Assembly: GCF_014697545.1 (NCBI RefSeq)
Contig: NZ_JACJSA010000022.1
Span: forward strand, 1 to 64,000
Direction: 5' to 3'
Origin: Oscillatoria sp. FACHB-1407
GTDB lineage: Bacteria; Cyanobacteriota; Cyanobacteriia; Elainellales; Elainellaceae
DNA length: 64,000 bases
Shown here: in pieces, positions 25,687 to 34,326 of the stretch
Position numbering within the stretch: position 1 is the first letter of the stretch
Layout of the letters: every line of letters starts with the position of its first letter
Notes under the pieces: generated by a model
What the model was told of the DNA's origin: nothing
Database searches by the model: none
The model's input: the letters and a program-made list of their open reading frames with translations, nothing else
Program-made: the position numbers and the translations under genes

Positions 25687-26361
25687 CTACAACAAGCCCC
25701 GATAGCGGATGAATACCAATACTGCTGCCCAAGAACCAAGTGCAACTTTAACCGCAACTAGAACATTCAGAATTGGCAAGAAACCACCGCTAAATAATGC
25801 ACCCATCTCTCCATGCGGCAATTCAAAACCGGATAAGACAATCACCGACAGAATAATAAACACCAACACCGAAATCTTCTCCCAGACGGCAGCACGCCAG
25901 CGTTGGTAAACAGCTTGCATCCACTCTGGCGAAGACGTGATTGCCACTAGCCCGATTGCCGTTCCTCCGGCGACTCCGGCGGCAAACCCACCCCCCGGAC
26001 TGAGATGCCCCCGAATCGCCAGTTCAAAGCCGACCAGGGCTGCGATGGTTGCCCCAAAGCGTGCCAGGACAATCGAAGCTTGATCAGTAAACTGATAAAT
26101 GGCACAGGAAGGTTGCTCATTTGCCAGGAGAAACTTACTGCCAAGAATAGCGATTGTAAACACGACAACCTCAAAGATTGTGTCGTACAACCGATTTCTA
26201 AAAATGATGCCCGAAACCGCATTGGGCACTCCACTATCGGTTACGACCGCATCCACAACGGATTTGGCTAACTCCGGCGTAGGATTGGGAATCAGGAGCA
26301 TCTTGATGAACAGGGCAACTCCGGCGGCAATGTAAAGCCATTTGATGGACAGTTCTTTCAT
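25687..26361 (-). CDS. mrpB: Na+/H+ antiporter subunit MrpB-like
   Basis: 224 aa, last gene of the mrp operon. Several membrane helices are present, and the MnhB-type core FRNRLYDTIFEVVVFTIAILG...GHLSPGGGFAAGVAGGTAIGL is clear: the RGHLSPGGGFxAG motif is the MrpB signature. The N-terminal hydrophobic extension (KWLYIAAGVALFIKMLLIP) is typical of the long cyanobacterial form. It overlaps the preceding gene by four bases (ATGA). It acts in the multisubunit Mrp cation/proton antiporter of the cytoplasmic membrane. Confidence 0.9.
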   Translation of the reverse strand: MKELSIKWLYIAAGVALFIKMLLIPNPTPELAKSVVDAVVTDSGVPNAVSGIIFRNRLYDTIFEVVVFTIAILGSKFLLANEQPSCAIYQFTDQASIVLARFGATIAALVGFELAIRGHLSPGGGFAAGVAGGTAIGLVAITSSPEWMQAVYQRWRAAVWEKISVLVFIILSVIVLSGFELPHGEMGALFSGGFLPILNVLVAVKVALGSWAAVLVFIRYRGLL

Positions 26362-26975
26362 GAATGTGCCTCCTCCAGATCAACGGTTTTGGCTTCAGCC
26401 TTGTCACTCAGTGAAGCATCCTGAGCAATATCGACATAGCTAAGGCTGGTGACGGTAGGAGCCAGTTTGTTGTGAAAAATCTCAAAGAGTCGATGCACTC
26501 GGAATGTAATGTGGTAGGGGCAGGCTGCATCCGGTGCCTCTAATGCTGAAGGCGATCGCCCCTGACAAATGCCATGCACATCTCGATCCTTTAAGGCTCG
26601 CTGGAGAGATTGCACATTCGCATGGGGCACTAGTTCTAATCGCAGATGATATTTGTTCAACGTTTTGCGGAGATCGTCTGTCAGTTGAGCAAAGGCAGGA
26701 CACGCTTCTGTCTCAGCATCTTGCTCCAAAATGCCCAACCGCATCACCAGTGAGGAGCGTACAGCGATCGCATACAGAGTAATCGCCAGCATTGTGCCCA
26801 CCAATGCCTCGGTTAATGCCACATCTGCTGCACCCAACACGGCATAGCTCATCGCCGCGATCGCCCCCAAAATGCCGCGAATCACCAGGGCATGATACGG
26901 ATCGTCCTGCAACACAACCATCGCTGCCGCTAAAGGCAACAGAGCCAGGATGATGTAGAGATAGCTATCGGTCAT
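26358..26975 (-). CDS. MbhD/DUF4040-domain subunit (MrpA C-terminal-like)
   Basis: 205 aa. Residues 1-80 hold three helices with the DUF4040/MbhD text MSYAVLGAADVALTEALVGTMLAITLYAIAVR, including GA-D-ALTEA, which corresponds to the C-terminal part of MrpA in other bacteria. A hydrophilic tail of about 125 residues follows and is unusual for the domain. In cyanobacterial operons this short gene replaces the MrpA C-terminus. It overlaps mrpG by 11 bases and mrpB by four. Confidence 0.85.
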   Translation of the reverse strand: MTDSYLYIILALLPLAAAMVVLQDDPYHALVIRGILGAIAAMSYAVLGAADVALTEALVGTMLAITLYAIAVRSSLVMRLGILEQDAETEACPAFAQLTDDLRKTLNKYHLRLELVPHANVQSLQRALKDRDVHGICQGRSPSALEAPDAACPYHITFRVHRLFEIFHNKLAPTVTSLSYVDIAQDASLSDKAEAKTVDLEEAHS

Positions 26976-27249
26976 AGGATTCTCCGCGACTAGAACAATA
27001 CGCCAATACGTAGCCCAACATAGTGTTCCAAAGTGCCAGAGAGATAATCGCCAGTATTAACCAGGGCCACGCACTGGGCACCTGAAGCAATACTCCGACA
27101 ATGATCAAAATGGCACCCAGGGTGTCGGCAATTGAAAGGCTGTGCAGTTTATAGAGCACCGATCGCCGATCGAGCAGATGAAAAGTACCCCAGAACATAA
27201 AGACCAGCCCAATACCGATGGAGACGTAGCTTAAAACATGGATCATCAT
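26965..27249 (-). CDS. mrpG: Antiporter subunit MrpG
   Basis: 94 aa with three helices. The signature GLVFMFWGTFHLLDRRSVLYKLHSLSIADTLGAILIIVGVLL carries the MrpG D-x-x-HxLsxAdtlG pattern. Two adjacent ATGs exist (27249, 27246); GAGG is better spaced (six bases) for the second. It lies 15 bases after mrpF. Confidence 0.92.
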   Translation of the reverse strand: MMIHVLSYVSIGIGLVFMFWGTFHLLDRRSVLYKLHSLSIADTLGAILIIVGVLLQVPSAWPWLILAIISLALWNTMLGYVLAYCSSRGESYDR

Positions 27250-27264
27250 TGCCTCACTGTTGCT

Positions 27265-27528
27265 TTACTGGTTGGAGTAATTCATGCGTTTCAGAATGTG
27301 CGCCAACAGCATCAGTCCTGCGTTGCCGACACTCAAGATGATGACCCCCGCCACCGCCACCATTAAATCGTTTCGCACCGTGGCTACAACCAAGATGATC
27401 AACGCTGTCTTTGTGGCAACACTGGTTAGTGCCAACATCGTCTGCCAGATATCCTCATTGCGCCACGCCTCATACAGTGGGATCAGCATTGCCCCCAGCA
27501 AAGCAAACACAACCAGTGTTAAATTCAT
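27265..27528 (-). CDS. mrpF: Antiporter subunit MrpF
   Basis: 87 aa with three helices. ALTSVATKTALIILVVATVRNDLMVAVAGVIILSVGNAGLML is MrpF-like, though the usual Asp near DR(I/V) is not present in the same place. Its ATG overlaps the mrpE stop (ATGA). Position between mrpE and mrpG supports the name. Confidence 0.88.
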   Translation of the reverse strand: MNLTLVVFALLGAMLIPLYEAWRNEDIWQTMLALTSVATKTALIILVVATVRNDLMVAVAGVIILSVGNAGLMLLAHILKRMNYSNQ

Positions 27529-27911
27529 GCGCTTCTCCTCCGACGAGTGACCTGATGCACCTCATACGAACCGTCTTTGTGATGGTTGAGAACAATGGTT
27601 TTGGGCGTAAAGGTAATGACGAAAATGTCTAAAAAGACGAGTCCGGGCGATCGCCGCGATCGCACCCGCTCCATGACTATCTCCTCCGCCTGATGGGGAC
27701 GCAGAATCAGTTCTACTGCCTCTATATAGGCTTGAGGAATCGCCTTCAACACCTTCCACACCATCCGCAACCATTCTCGCCAGGACTCTCGTGAGATGCC
27801 CTGATGGGGCAGTAACAGCGCAATGCAAACGCCAATGATGATATTTGCCAGACTAAAGTTAGCCGTTAGCAAAAACCAGAGTGTGAGTCGCAGTAGGAGT
27901 TGTCCGATCAT
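27525..27911 (-). CDS. mrpE: Antiporter subunit MrpE
   Basis: 128 aa from ATG 27911, overlapping the mrpD stop (ATGA); a TTG six codons upstream is rejected. Two N-terminal helices (LLLRLTLWFLLTANFSLANIIIGVCIALLLP) are followed by the cytosolic WREWLRMVWKVLKAIPQAYIEAVELILRP and a C-terminal beta region (VVLNHHKDGSYEVHQV in part), as in MrpE. Confidence 0.9.
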   Translation of the reverse strand: MIGQLLLRLTLWFLLTANFSLANIIIGVCIALLLPHQGISRESWREWLRMVWKVLKAIPQAYIEAVELILRPHQAEEIVMERVRSRRSPGLVFLDIFVITFTPKTIVLNHHKDGSYEVHQVTRRRRSA

Positions 27912-29356
27912 GTTGCAAACACCGCCCAAAAGAGAAAGACCAACATCAGGCTCATCATCCCCATCAACTGATCAAACTGCTCTAAAAATCGGGGTAATTT
28001 GACCGATAACCGTTTCACGATCAAGAGGTACACCAACCAACCCAGGGCGATCGTTGCCAGAGGTTTGATGATATTGCCAAGCGTGTAAGCCTCGATATAG
28101 ACAAGATTGGCAACCAATAAGCTGACAATCAAAAGCGTGACCGCCAACCAAAAGCCACGGTTGACCTTACCCAGTTCCTCCGGTTTCTCAACCTTCTTGT
28201 GAGGTAAGAAGATAAATTTGGCAAAAGAGATCGCAGTTCCCAGAGCCGCTAAATTCATGCCGATAACCTGCCAGGACACCAGATTTTTCATCGTCAAGAT
28301 CTTTGCCCCAAATCCAGACAGCATGGGGAAGCCAGAAATGGAAAAACTGGCAGCAACCAGCACAATCCACAAAGGAGTGGCGATCGCCTTCTCTTGCAAC
28401 TCTTTAAAGCTGCGACTGGGTAAAACCCCAGCAATCAAAAACAAAGCCGCTTTGACCAGTCCGTGTGTCAGGGCGTAAAACCCACCGACTTCGGGGGCTG
28501 CCAGAATGAAGCCCAACTGAGAGATCGTGTGAAACGCCAACATCCGCTTGGTGTCTTTTTCAAAGCAGGCGTAAACCACCCCCAACACCGCTGTGCCAAC
28601 CCCAAAAGCCCGAATGATGGGGTCTAGCTCTCCGACGATCAACGCACAACGCACCAGGGGTAACACGCCTGCTTTCACCACAAAGCCTGACATCATCGCC
28701 GAGACAGGGGCCTCCGATTCGGAGTGGGTGACTGGCAACCACAGCCCAGAGACAAAAATGCCACCCTTGACCAATAAGCCCATAAAAATCAGCGCAAGGG
28801 CTTCAGGTGGAGCATTTTGCACACCAGCAAAGCTAAAGGAATGGCTAGCTTTATAAACCAGCAATGCTCCCACCAGATAGAACAGCATTGCCACGTTGCT
28901 GGTGAACAGGTAGCGTAACCCAACCCAAATGGAGCGATCGCTGCGGGGATAGGAAATCAGCAAGAACGCTGCAATGCTCAAGACTTCCAGTGCGACATAC
29001 AGGCTCACAAAGTCCGTACAAGCAAAGGCTGCATTCACGCTGCCATGCAGGATCACAGCCTGTCCATAGAAAAAAGCAGTCCGAGGGGTTTGCCAGCAAT
29101 AAACAACCACCGCTGCCGTCACCAGAGCATTGGTCAAGATAAAGAACCCTGCCAACGGATCGACCAGTAACGTAACCCCAAAATTATCGAGCAATTGCAG
29201 TGTGACTGGCGTTGGAGCAGAGAACACCAGCGTTGCATAGGCAGCAGAAGCTAACGCCATCCCCAGTGCCAGATATCGATCCAGCTTTGGAATGAGATAG
29301 ACGACAAAGCCTATAAAAAAAGGTAGAGCTATCCAGGCGATCGTCAGAACATTCAT
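27908..29356 (-). CDS. mrpD: Antiporter subunit MrpD (NuoN/NuoL-like)
   Basis: 482 aa with about 13-14 helices, of the proton-translocating NADH dehydrogenase/Mrp family. Typical text includes LLVDPLAGFFILTNALV, the helix with Glu in VALEVLSIAAFLLISYPR, WLPVTHSESEAPVSAMMSGFVVKAGVLPL (key Lys), FEKDTKRMLAFHTISQLGFI (Lys and His) and FPMLSGFGAKI. This subunit is thought to move H+ (or Na+) through the membrane. It overlaps mrpC by four bases. Confidence 0.93.
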   Translation of the reverse strand: MNVLTIAWIALPFFIGFVVYLIPKLDRYLALGMALASAAYATLVFSAPTPVTLQLLDNFGVTLLVDPLAGFFILTNALVTAAVVVYCWQTPRTAFFYGQAVILHGSVNAAFACTDFVSLYVALEVLSIAAFLLISYPRSDRSIWVGLRYLFTSNVAMLFYLVGALLVYKASHSFSFAGVQNAPPEALALIFMGLLVKGGIFVSGLWLPVTHSESEAPVSAMMSGFVVKAGVLPLVRCALIVGELDPIIRAFGVGTAVLGVVYACFEKDTKRMLAFHTISQLGFILAAPEVGGFYALTHGLVKAALFLIAGVLPSRSFKELQEKAIATPLWIVLVAASFSISGFPMLSGFGAKILTMKNLVSWQVIGMNLAALGTAISFAKFIFLPHKKVEKPEELGKVNRGFWLAVTLLIVSLLVANLVYIEAYTLGNIIKPLATIALGWLVYLLIVKRLSVKLPRFLEQFDQLMGMMSLMLVFLFWAVFAT

Positions 29357-29685
29357 AACGTATTGTTCTTCTCAATCACATCACTTTCCAGCGTTGGGTT
29401 ATCCCGCGAGAGTTTCATTACACCCACGAGCATGAGTGCCTGAATTGAAAAACCGATCACGATCGCCGTGAGGATGACTGCCTGAGGCACCGGATCAGCA
29501 TAGGCTGTCTGCCCTACTGACGCAATCGGCGTAAATACACCATCTCGCGATGCAATCAGCACGTAGTAGGCAATCACACCTGTGCTCATAACATCCATAG
29601 AGACGATTTTCATCACCAAACTTTTTTTAAGAATGATGCCGAAAAATCCGAATAATACTGTTGCAAAGACACACGCTTCTAGCAC
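29353..29685 (-). CDS. mrpC: Antiporter subunit MrpC (NuoK-like)
   Basis: 110 aa, three helices; start GTG 29685 with AGG eight bases upstream. IVSMDVMSTGVIAYYVLIASR and ADPVPQAVILTAIVIGFSIQALML carry the MrpC/NuoK signature DPvPqAliLTaIVIgfa. It is the first gene of the operon; the promoter should lie within 29686-29961, a 276-bp AT-rich space without other features. Confidence 0.92.
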   Translation of the reverse strand: MLEACVFATVLFGFFGIILKKSLVMKIVSMDVMSTGVIAYYVLIASRDGVFTPIASVGQTAYADPVPQAVILTAIVIGFSIQALMLVGVMKLSRDNPTLESDVIEKNNTL

Positions 29686-29961
29686 GGGAGTTGCCTACCG
29701 AGTAAGGAACAAATGCATATGAGGTACACGTTTAGTCACCTAAACGGCAATGCCACTCAAGCAACTACTCGGCTGATGTCAGGGGATAACCAACACCAAC
29801 CCTATTCAATTCATAGATAAAAAACGATGATTTTCGGTCAAACCATAACAATTTTATGATACGCAATCCTGCCACTTCTGTGGCACATCGCACCATAGAG
29901 ATTCAATATAGAAACAAGTTGAGGTTTTCTATAGATTCAGGTATTGCTTTTTTGTCCATCT

Positions 29962-30570
29962 TTAGAACCAACGCTTAGGGTAGGTTCTGCCTGGAACCAA
30001 ATTATTAAAAACAATCGTACAGACAACCAGCACCACCGACCCAACCAACACAGGAATCCAGACAAAATCCCAGGAGGCTTGACTCATCACCCCCAAAAGG
30101 GCGATCGCCCCTCCAGGTGGATGTAGCGTTTGGGTTAGCTGCATTAACTTGATAGCAGTCGCAACTGCCAGAGCCATGACCCACGGTTCTGTGCCAAAAA
30201 GCTGCACTAATAAAACACAGGTGATAGCCGCAAGACAGTTTCCTCCAAGCACATTGCGAGGTTGTGCCATGGGGCTATCGGGTACAGCAAACACAAGGAC
30301 TGCTGTCGCTCCAAACGGTGCCGCAATCAGAGGATAGCCACTATGAATCGTTAGATAGGCGAGCACTGCAATTCCTAAAAAACTGCCTAGGTAGGACAGC
30401 AAGATTTGGCGATAAGGACTCCAAACTGACTCCGCGAAGATGTCCTGCCATGGTGCAGGTGGGCGTTGAGCAATCCGCTGCTGTGTTCGCGAGAGAAACC
30501 ACCTGACTCGCCTCCATGTCAAGGCTTTGGGGGTCAAAGACTGTTGGTATTTCGGCAATTTTCTCTGCAT
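29962..30570 (-). CDS. HPP-family membrane protein (possible nitrite transporter)
   Basis: 202 aa from ATG 30570; in-frame sequence further upstream (to 30741) is Arg/Cys-rich and unlikely to be translated. Four or more helices follow a basic N-terminus. SGYPLIAAPFGATAVLVFAVPDSPMAQPRNVLGGN and TLHPPGGAIALLGVM contain the HPP motif (His-Pro-Pro) and the PFGA/AQPRN signature. HPP proteins of cyanobacteria and chloroplasts have been linked to nitrite uptake; the substrate here is inferred from family. No nitrate-assimilation genes are nearby. Confidence 0.85.
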   Translation of the reverse strand: MQRKLPKYQQSLTPKALTWRRVRWFLSRTQQRIAQRPPAPWQDIFAESVWSPYRQILLSYLGSFLGIAVLAYLTIHSGYPLIAAPFGATAVLVFAVPDSPMAQPRNVLGGNCLAAITCVLLVQLFGTEPWVMALAVATAIKLMQLTQTLHPPGGAIALLGVMSQASWDFVWIPVLVGSVVLVVCTIVFNNLVPGRTYPKRWF

Positions 30571-30863
30571 GATATGGCAGTTAAATAGTTGATTAGGACA
30601 GGATGTTAAGGGAGAACCCATGACTGAGAAAAACACCCTCGCATCCCCTCGTCTTAACTGTCTTGTGTTTTCGTCCCGACGGTTATTGGTAGACGAATAA
30701 ATTGCAGTACCTAATCCTATTAAACAATGCTTGATCGGCAAAGAGACGAAATTTTCTGTAGTTTCTAATACATATTTTCTATAGGCAATATCGATTGAGT
30801 TGAATCCATCGCGTCACTCCAATTGATGGCTCAATGCTGACGGATTAAGATCACAACACGACC

Positions 30864-31133
30864 TCAATCGGTGGGGGCAGTTTTAACGTTATCTGCGTTC
30901 ACGGTTGCGGCACGAATCGTTCGCAATTCATCCAGAGCAACTCCGACCAATTGTTGCCCATATTCGTTGTTACAGACAGCAATCCCACTGATTACGTTGA
31001 TCGCTCGAATTTGCAAGGTTTGGTTGCCATAGTCCTGCTGAAGTTTTGGATCTGTACCAACATACTGAACCCAGTCTCCCAACTGCAACTGAGCAGATTG
31101 AAGCTGACAAGACAATAACCTGAGTCTGACCAT
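30864..31133 (-). CDS. Small hypothetical protein
   Basis: 89 aa from ATG 31133. Beta-rich text such as LQLGDWVQYVGTDPKLQQDYGNQTLQIRAI and AVCNNEYGQQLVGVALDELRTI looks like a small SH3/KOW-type barrel, an impression only. It is 37 bases downstream of the DUF1830 gene on the same strand, so it may share its transcript. I do not recognise the family. Confidence 0.55.
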   Translation of the reverse strand: MVRLRLLSCQLQSAQLQLGDWVQYVGTDPKLQQDYGNQTLQIRAINVISGIAVCNNEYGQQLVGVALDELRTIRAATVNADNVKTAPTD

Positions 31134-31170
31134 ATTAGAACCGTGCTCTAAAAGTCATGATTGTTCTGTC

Positions 31171-31443
31171 TCAAGACTGTTCTGTCTCAATAATCTGCAA
31201 CTCAGTGCATGGGATTTGTTTCACTCGATTTAGACTCGTTATCCCATTGACATAGATATCTAGAAATGCTGCGGATGTAGCGTAAAACAGCACTTGTTCG
31301 CCTGGAAAAACAACCTTTTCAAATCGTTGGGGCATGGTTTGCTCAACTCGCATGATTTGAATTTGGTTCGTTGTGTTGCGGTAATAAAAGAGCCGAGTTG
31401 TAGTGCAGTTCAGGGTGCGATCGGGATTTAAAAGCTCTATCAC
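31171..31443 (-). CDS. DUF1830 protein
   Basis: 90 aa starting at GTG 31443, with GGAGG ten bases upstream. YYRNTTNQIQIMRVEQTMPQRFEKVVFPGEQVLFYA followed by LDIYVNGI matches DUF1830, a small beta protein restricted largely to cyanobacteria. The function is unknown. Confidence 0.8.
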   Translation of the reverse strand: MIELLNPDRTLNCTTTRLFYYRNTTNQIQIMRVEQTMPQRFEKVVFPGEQVLFYATSAAFLDIYVNGITSLNRVKQIPCTELQIIETEQS

Positions 31444-31563
31444 GAATTTACATCCTCCAGTTCAATCGTTCTCTCAACGGTTATTCGCAAATTGCTAGTC
31501 AGTAGTTTGGGTCAGCTCTTACACTTCACCAATACGCACCCTCAAAGTTATCAACTGAATTTA

Positions 31564-31872
31564 TTAACTGAGTTGATGTTTAGCTGCATCAATATATTGG
31601 GCGATCGAGTGCTCTAGAGCATTCCGCTCATCAGAATTGAGCCATAGAAATTGCAGCTTTCCGCGCAAGAAGGTTGTTAGTGACAACCGCACGCTTTCCA
31701 AATCTGCCCGCAACCGCCCAGCACAGAGAGCCTGTTCAACGGTTAGATAGGACTGAGCATCTGTCACGGCATTCTGTTGCTCTGCCATAAAACATTGAAA
31801 ACTATAGCCCATCTGCTCTTGAGCAACTTGAATCATCCATCCATGATAAAACTCTTCACTCATCAGATCCAT
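31564..31872 (-). CDS. Small helical hypothetical protein
   Basis: 102 aa from ATG 31872 with GGAGG 13 bases upstream (or ATG three codons later). The sequence is helical: FYHGWMIQVAQEQMGYSFQCFMAEQQ, LRADLESVRLSLTTFLRGKLQFLWL. I do not recognise it. It lies upstream of DUF1830 on the same strand with a 120-base gap. Confidence 0.55.
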   Translation of the reverse strand: MDLMSEEFYHGWMIQVAQEQMGYSFQCFMAEQQNAVTDAQSYLTVEQALCAGRLRADLESVRLSLTTFLRGKLQFLWLNSDERNALEHSIAQYIDAAKHQLS

Positions 31873-32025
31873 TTGTTTCGTAGCACCTCCGTACCGTTTA
31901 TCCCTCGCTTACATCAAGCGATTTAGACTTTCCCAATCAGGAAGAATACTGTACAGCTATGAAACTTTTATGCAGAAGAAATGCAGAAATTGTGCAGACA
32001 CCCAAAAGGTTGCTCGCTACCTGCC

Positions 32026-32718
32026 TTACTTCAGGCGATAACCTAACCCATGTACTGTTTCAATGAAATCATCCGGTGCGCCCAGTGTTTTTAACTTTTG
32101 GCGCAGTCCCCGCATGTGAGAGTTGACGGTTTCTGCTACGGGTGAATCATCTGCCGACCACAATTGTTCAATGATGCCTGAGCGACTCAAAATTCGTCTG
32201 CCATTGGCAACCAGCAACTCCAACAGAGCGTATTCTTTGGGGGTCAAGCTGAGAGGTTGATTGTCATAGGTGGCTTCATGGGTGCTGGGGTTTAACTGAA
32301 GACTGCCCCAATGTAAGTTGAACTCACTTGTCGCAAACCCTCGTCGCAACAGTGCCCGCACACGAGCCATCAGTTCTTCGAGATCAAACGGCTTTGTCAC
32401 GTAGTCATCTGCCCCTGCATCTAAGCCAACGATTTTGTCGGCGATCGTGTCTCGCGCAGTCAGCATTAAAACAGGGGTCGCACTTCGCAATAGCTTGTGT
32501 TTCTGCGCTTCTGTCATCCGCAACTGTTGACAAAACTGGATGCCGTTGAGCTTGGGTAGGGTGACATCAAGCACAATCAGGTCGTAGGCGATCGCCTCCA
32601 CAAGATTCCAGGCAGCGGCTCCATCGCGTGCCACATCAACGACATACTGACGCCGCGTTAACGCTTCTGTTAAGACTTCTGACAATTGCACATCATCTTC
32701 AACAATCAAAATACGCAT
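32026..32718 (-). CDS. OmpR/PhoB-family response regulator
   Basis: 230 aa. The receiver (1-120) has acidic pair EDD at 7-9, phosphoacceptor in LIVLDVTLPKLNG (about Asp51), Thr in LMLTARD and Lys in DYVTKPF. The C-terminal winged helix (about 130-228) reads SLTPKEYALLELLVANGRRILSRSGIIEQLWS...NSHMRGLRQKL, with the ETVHGLGYRLK wing. It is divergently placed only four bases from the CHASE3-type kinase gene at 32723, its probable partner. Its own promoter must lie inside that gene. Confidence 0.93.
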   Translation of the reverse strand: MRILIVEDDVQLSEVLTEALTRRQYVVDVARDGAAAWNLVEAIAYDLIVLDVTLPKLNGIQFCQQLRMTEAQKHKLLRSATPVLMLTARDTIADKIVGLDAGADDYVTKPFDLEELMARVRALLRRGFATSEFNLHWGSLQLNPSTHEATYDNQPLSLTPKEYALLELLVANGRRILSRSGIIEQLWSADDSPVAETVNSHMRGLRQKLKTLGAPDDFIETVHGLGYRLK

Positions 32719-32722
32719 AGCT

Positions 32723-34195
32723 ATGCCACGATCGAGAGATCAGCTTGAGTTCTATGTGTCCTCTATGAAATGGTCGCTTGAGGAAAAGGTTGTTGCCACC
32801 AGTTTAGGCGTCATCCTACTGCTATTAGGATTTGTCAACTTGATGTCCCCTAAAAATACAACAGAGTTGGTGGAAAATGCGAACCGAGTGCAATCGACCT
32901 ACGACTTTTTGGGAAATTTGACAGATTTTTTAGCGGCTATGAGCGTTGCTGAGTCAGGGCGACGTGGCTATGTGTTCTCCAATCGGGAAGAGGAATTGGG
33001 TCGCTATCAGATAGCAATCCTGGAGATGGAAGCAGAGTTAAACCAACTGCAACAACAACCGAATCTTGCTCAACCCCAAAGACAACGGATTCAGCAATTA
33101 AGTCAGTTAACCCTGCGGCGGTTGGCATTGTTTGAGCAATCGATTACGCTTTACCAGCGCGATCGCTCCCCCACTGCAATGCAAACACAACATTCCATTA
33201 CCGATCGCAGCGTGCAATTAAGGGGGCAAATTCAGACCTTATTAACTGACATCAAAAATGCAGAAAATCAACACCTTCAAACTTCGTTAGATCAAGCTCA
33301 AACCAATATCCGATATCGAGCATCGATTGAACGAATTGGCATTTTATTAAGCTTTATCCTGACCTGCGGCATCATTATTGTGTTTTATTGGGCACAACGA
33401 CGACGACAAAAGTTACAGGTTCTCGAACAAACTTTAGCCCAGCAACGGGAACTGAATCACCTAAAATTGCGTTTGTTCTCAATGATTTCTCACGAGTTTC
33501 GTACACCGCTCAGCGTCATTCTGGCATCATCTCAACTGTTGGGCGAGATTTTAGAACCCAAGATTGAACAGAGTCATCTCAAAAATCTGTATCGGATTCA
33601 AACGTCTGCCAAACTCATGAATCGCTTGCTGACTGACATCTTGACGCTCACCAGGGCTGAGGCAGGCAACCTCGATTGCAAACCCGAATGGATTGACATT
33701 GAAGCTTTTTGTCTTAACTTGTTAGATGATCTACAATCCTCAATCCAATCGCTAAACACCCCATCCTCCCTCCAATCAGTTGACAACCTGCAACATACCC
33801 TTCATTTCACCAGTCAGGGAGGTTGTGGACGGGTGTATCTAGATGAAAAACTACTCTATTCAATTCTGAGCAATCTATTACTAAATGCGATTAAATATTC
33901 TCCTTCAGGAGGTCAAGTTTCTCTCAACCTTTACTGTGCACCGGAGCAAATTAAATTTGAGGTACAAGACCAGGGTATCGGTATTTTAGAGAGCGATCGC
34001 GACCATATTTTCATGCCCTTTTATCGGGGTCAAAATGTTGAGAGCATTGTAGGTAGCGGCTTGGGGCTTGCCGTTGTCAACAAATGTTTGGAATTGCAAC
34101 ACGGCTCCATTGCTGTTGAGAGTCAGGTCGGAGAGGGCACCCGATTTAGCGTCTCCATTCCCTGTCAGCAGAAGAGCGATCGCCACACGTCCTGA
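32723..34195 (+). CDS. Membrane sensor histidine kinase, CHASE3-type
   Basis: 490 aa. Two helices (about 21-40 and 205-226) enclose a periplasmic helical CHASE3-like domain (ANRVQSTYDFLGNLTDFLAAMSVAESGRRGYVFS). HisKA has His257 (ISHEFRTPLS) and HATPase shows NLLLNAIKYSPSG, QDQGIGI and GSGLGLAVVNK. A second in-frame ATG at 32765 (before the first helix) would also give a normal protein and would leave 46 bp to the divergent regulator; neither start has a clear Shine-Dalgarno. It pairs naturally with that response regulator. Confidence 0.9.
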   Translation: MPRSRDQLEFYVSSMKWSLEEKVVATSLGVILLLLGFVNLMSPKNTTELVENANRVQSTYDFLGNLTDFLAAMSVAESGRRGYVFSNREEELGRYQIAILEMEAELNQLQQQPNLAQPQRQRIQQLSQLTLRRLALFEQSITLYQRDRSPTAMQTQHSITDRSVQLRGQIQTLLTDIKNAENQHLQTSLDQAQTNIRYRASIERIGILLSFILTCGIIIVFYWAQRRRQKLQVLEQTLAQQRELNHLKLRLFSMISHEFRTPLSVILASSQLLGEILEPKIEQSHLKNLYRIQTSAKLMNRLLTDILTLTRAEAGNLDCKPEWIDIEAFCLNLLDDLQSSIQSLNTPSSLQSVDNLQHTLHFTSQGGCGRVYLDEKLLYSILSNLLLNAIKYSPSGGQVSLNLYCAPEQIKFEVQDQGIGILESDRDHIFMPFYRGQNVESIVGSGLGLAVVNKCLELQHGSIAVESQVGEGTRFSVSIPCQQKSDRHTS

Positions 34196-34326
34196 CTTGA
34201 CAGGAAGTAAAGGCAAAACTCTATCCTTTTGAAGACCTGATTCTTGCATCTGTAGCTAACAATAGAAGGTTTAGAGCAGGTTTTTAGAATTGGGTTTTCT
34301 CAGCTAAAAGCTGTATTAAACTTCCT

